The position numbers were made by a program, and so were the translations under genes. DNA of 64,000 bases from assembly GCA_022432975.1 (NCBI GenBank), contig CM039509.1, positions 43,310,209 through 43,374,208 on the forward strand. The letters run 5' to 3'. Positions 63,489 to 64,000 of the stretch are shown here, piece by piece (the stretch's first letter is position 1; each line of letters begins with the position of its first letter). Under the pieces are notes generated by a model. It was not told where the DNA came from and ran no database searches. It saw only the letters and a program-made list of their open reading frames with translations. The DNA comes from Begonia masoniana (taxonomy: Eukaryota > Streptophyta > Magnoliopsida > Cucurbitales > Begoniaceae).

Positions 63489-64000
63489 TGTGATGACCCA
63501 AATGTGTAAGTATGTGTACGATGGCTACACGAACTGGAACCCGAATTACGGTACGTCCGCGTGAGCGAACCGGAAGGTGACGGGTCGTAAAAAGTGGGTC
63601 GTTACATTCCCACATCGCTTGGGGAAGTATGTGGAAATGAAACATATGTAAGGAAACCCTCCCAAGATAGTAAGACGCGTTTTGGAGCACAATTGACAAC
63701 GGATTCCATAAGAACTCCGAAGTTAAAAGTGCTTCGGCGAGAGTAGTACCAGGTTGGGTGACCGACTGAGAAGTCCTCACCAAACAAAGTCGTGAGGAGA
63801 GGATATTGGGCTACGACCCATTCTCCAGAGCGGACAATATCCTGCTGGGAAAGGGGTCGTTACAAATGGTATCAGAGCCTGTACCCAACCAGAAATATGG
63901 CCAACGAGGAAGTTGGGCCTCCGAGGGAGGGTGGTTGTGATGATCCGAATGTGTAAGTATGTGTACGATGGCTGCACGAACCGGAACCTGGATGGCGGTA
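63489..64000 (+). mobile_element. Cassandra TRIM in gag, truncated by window end
   Basis: First LTR 63489-63864 (TGTGATGACCC...GGGTCGTTACA), PBS 63867-63879, internal domain with purine tract GAGGGAGGGTGG, and second LTR from 63936 to the end of the window. 5S-like segment at about 63685-63780 is closer to genuine 5S (GCTTCGGCGAGAGTAGTACC) than in the 59993 copy. Confidence 0.95.

Overview
The window looks like repeat-dense plant heterochromatin, probably pericentromeric. It holds LTR retrotransposons, solo LTRs, a 5S-bearing TRIM, small DNA transposons and very long minisatellites nested in one another. Evidence for a plant is the retroelement lineages: a SIRE/Maximus-like Ty1/copia element with a third ORF, Athila and chromovirus Ty3/gypsy fragments, and Cassandra LTRs. 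I see no convincing host gene, tRNA gene or genuine rRNA gene. The species cannot be named from the sequence. Long open frames at 7900-11122, 15674-16937, 26784-28550 and 44910-46058 are products of tandem repeats or homopolymers, not genes. || Layout. 1-11948 is one Ty1/copia element in + orientation: partial 5' LTR, primer binding site (PBS), gag, pol broken by two stop codons, a third ORF, purine tract, and a roughly 4 kb 3' LTR swollen by about 115 copies of a 26-bp repeat. 11949-17299 has a MULE-type MITE with a 9-bp target duplication, a 312-base T tract, a decayed retroelement ORF, and an LTR-like segment carrying 52 copies of a 21-bp palindromic repeat. 17300-42621 is a nest built mainly from two LTR families. 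Family X (minus strand, non-autonomous, gag remnant only) is present as one LTR plus tail (17300-20652) and one near-complete element (28733-42621). The second family has TGTAAC...GTTACA termini and LTRs at 21512, 23003-28630 and 29133-33561; the last is a solo LTR with target duplication ATCAA. A hAT-type element with an 8-bp duplication sits inside an X LTR at 39743-40557. || 42622-44387 is an Athila fragment with a broken protease. An assembly gap (100 N) and 943 T's follow. 46011-56731 is a decayed chromovirus-like gypsy element on the minus strand (5' LTR, PBS, gag, protease, RT, RNase H, integrase), split by a solo LTR at 46051-50430 (target duplication ACTTG). 56732-59224 holds a truncated LTR with a 514-bp TA microsatellite and a perfect 114-bp inverted repeat enclosing an integrase fragment. 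59225-64000 is a second copia 5' end hit twice by Cassandra; recombination between the Cassandra copies made a 1.48-kb tandem duplication. || Most notable signal: at least five LTR types here share a module, in element orientation, of a 5' splice-donor-like site (AG then GTAAGT), then GGCCTACA(CC), then a tandem repeat that differs from family to family, then a 3' acceptor-like site (TGGTGTAG then GTGA). The minisatellites may therefore lie in an LTR-encoded intron. This is inference from sequence and needs RNA evidence.
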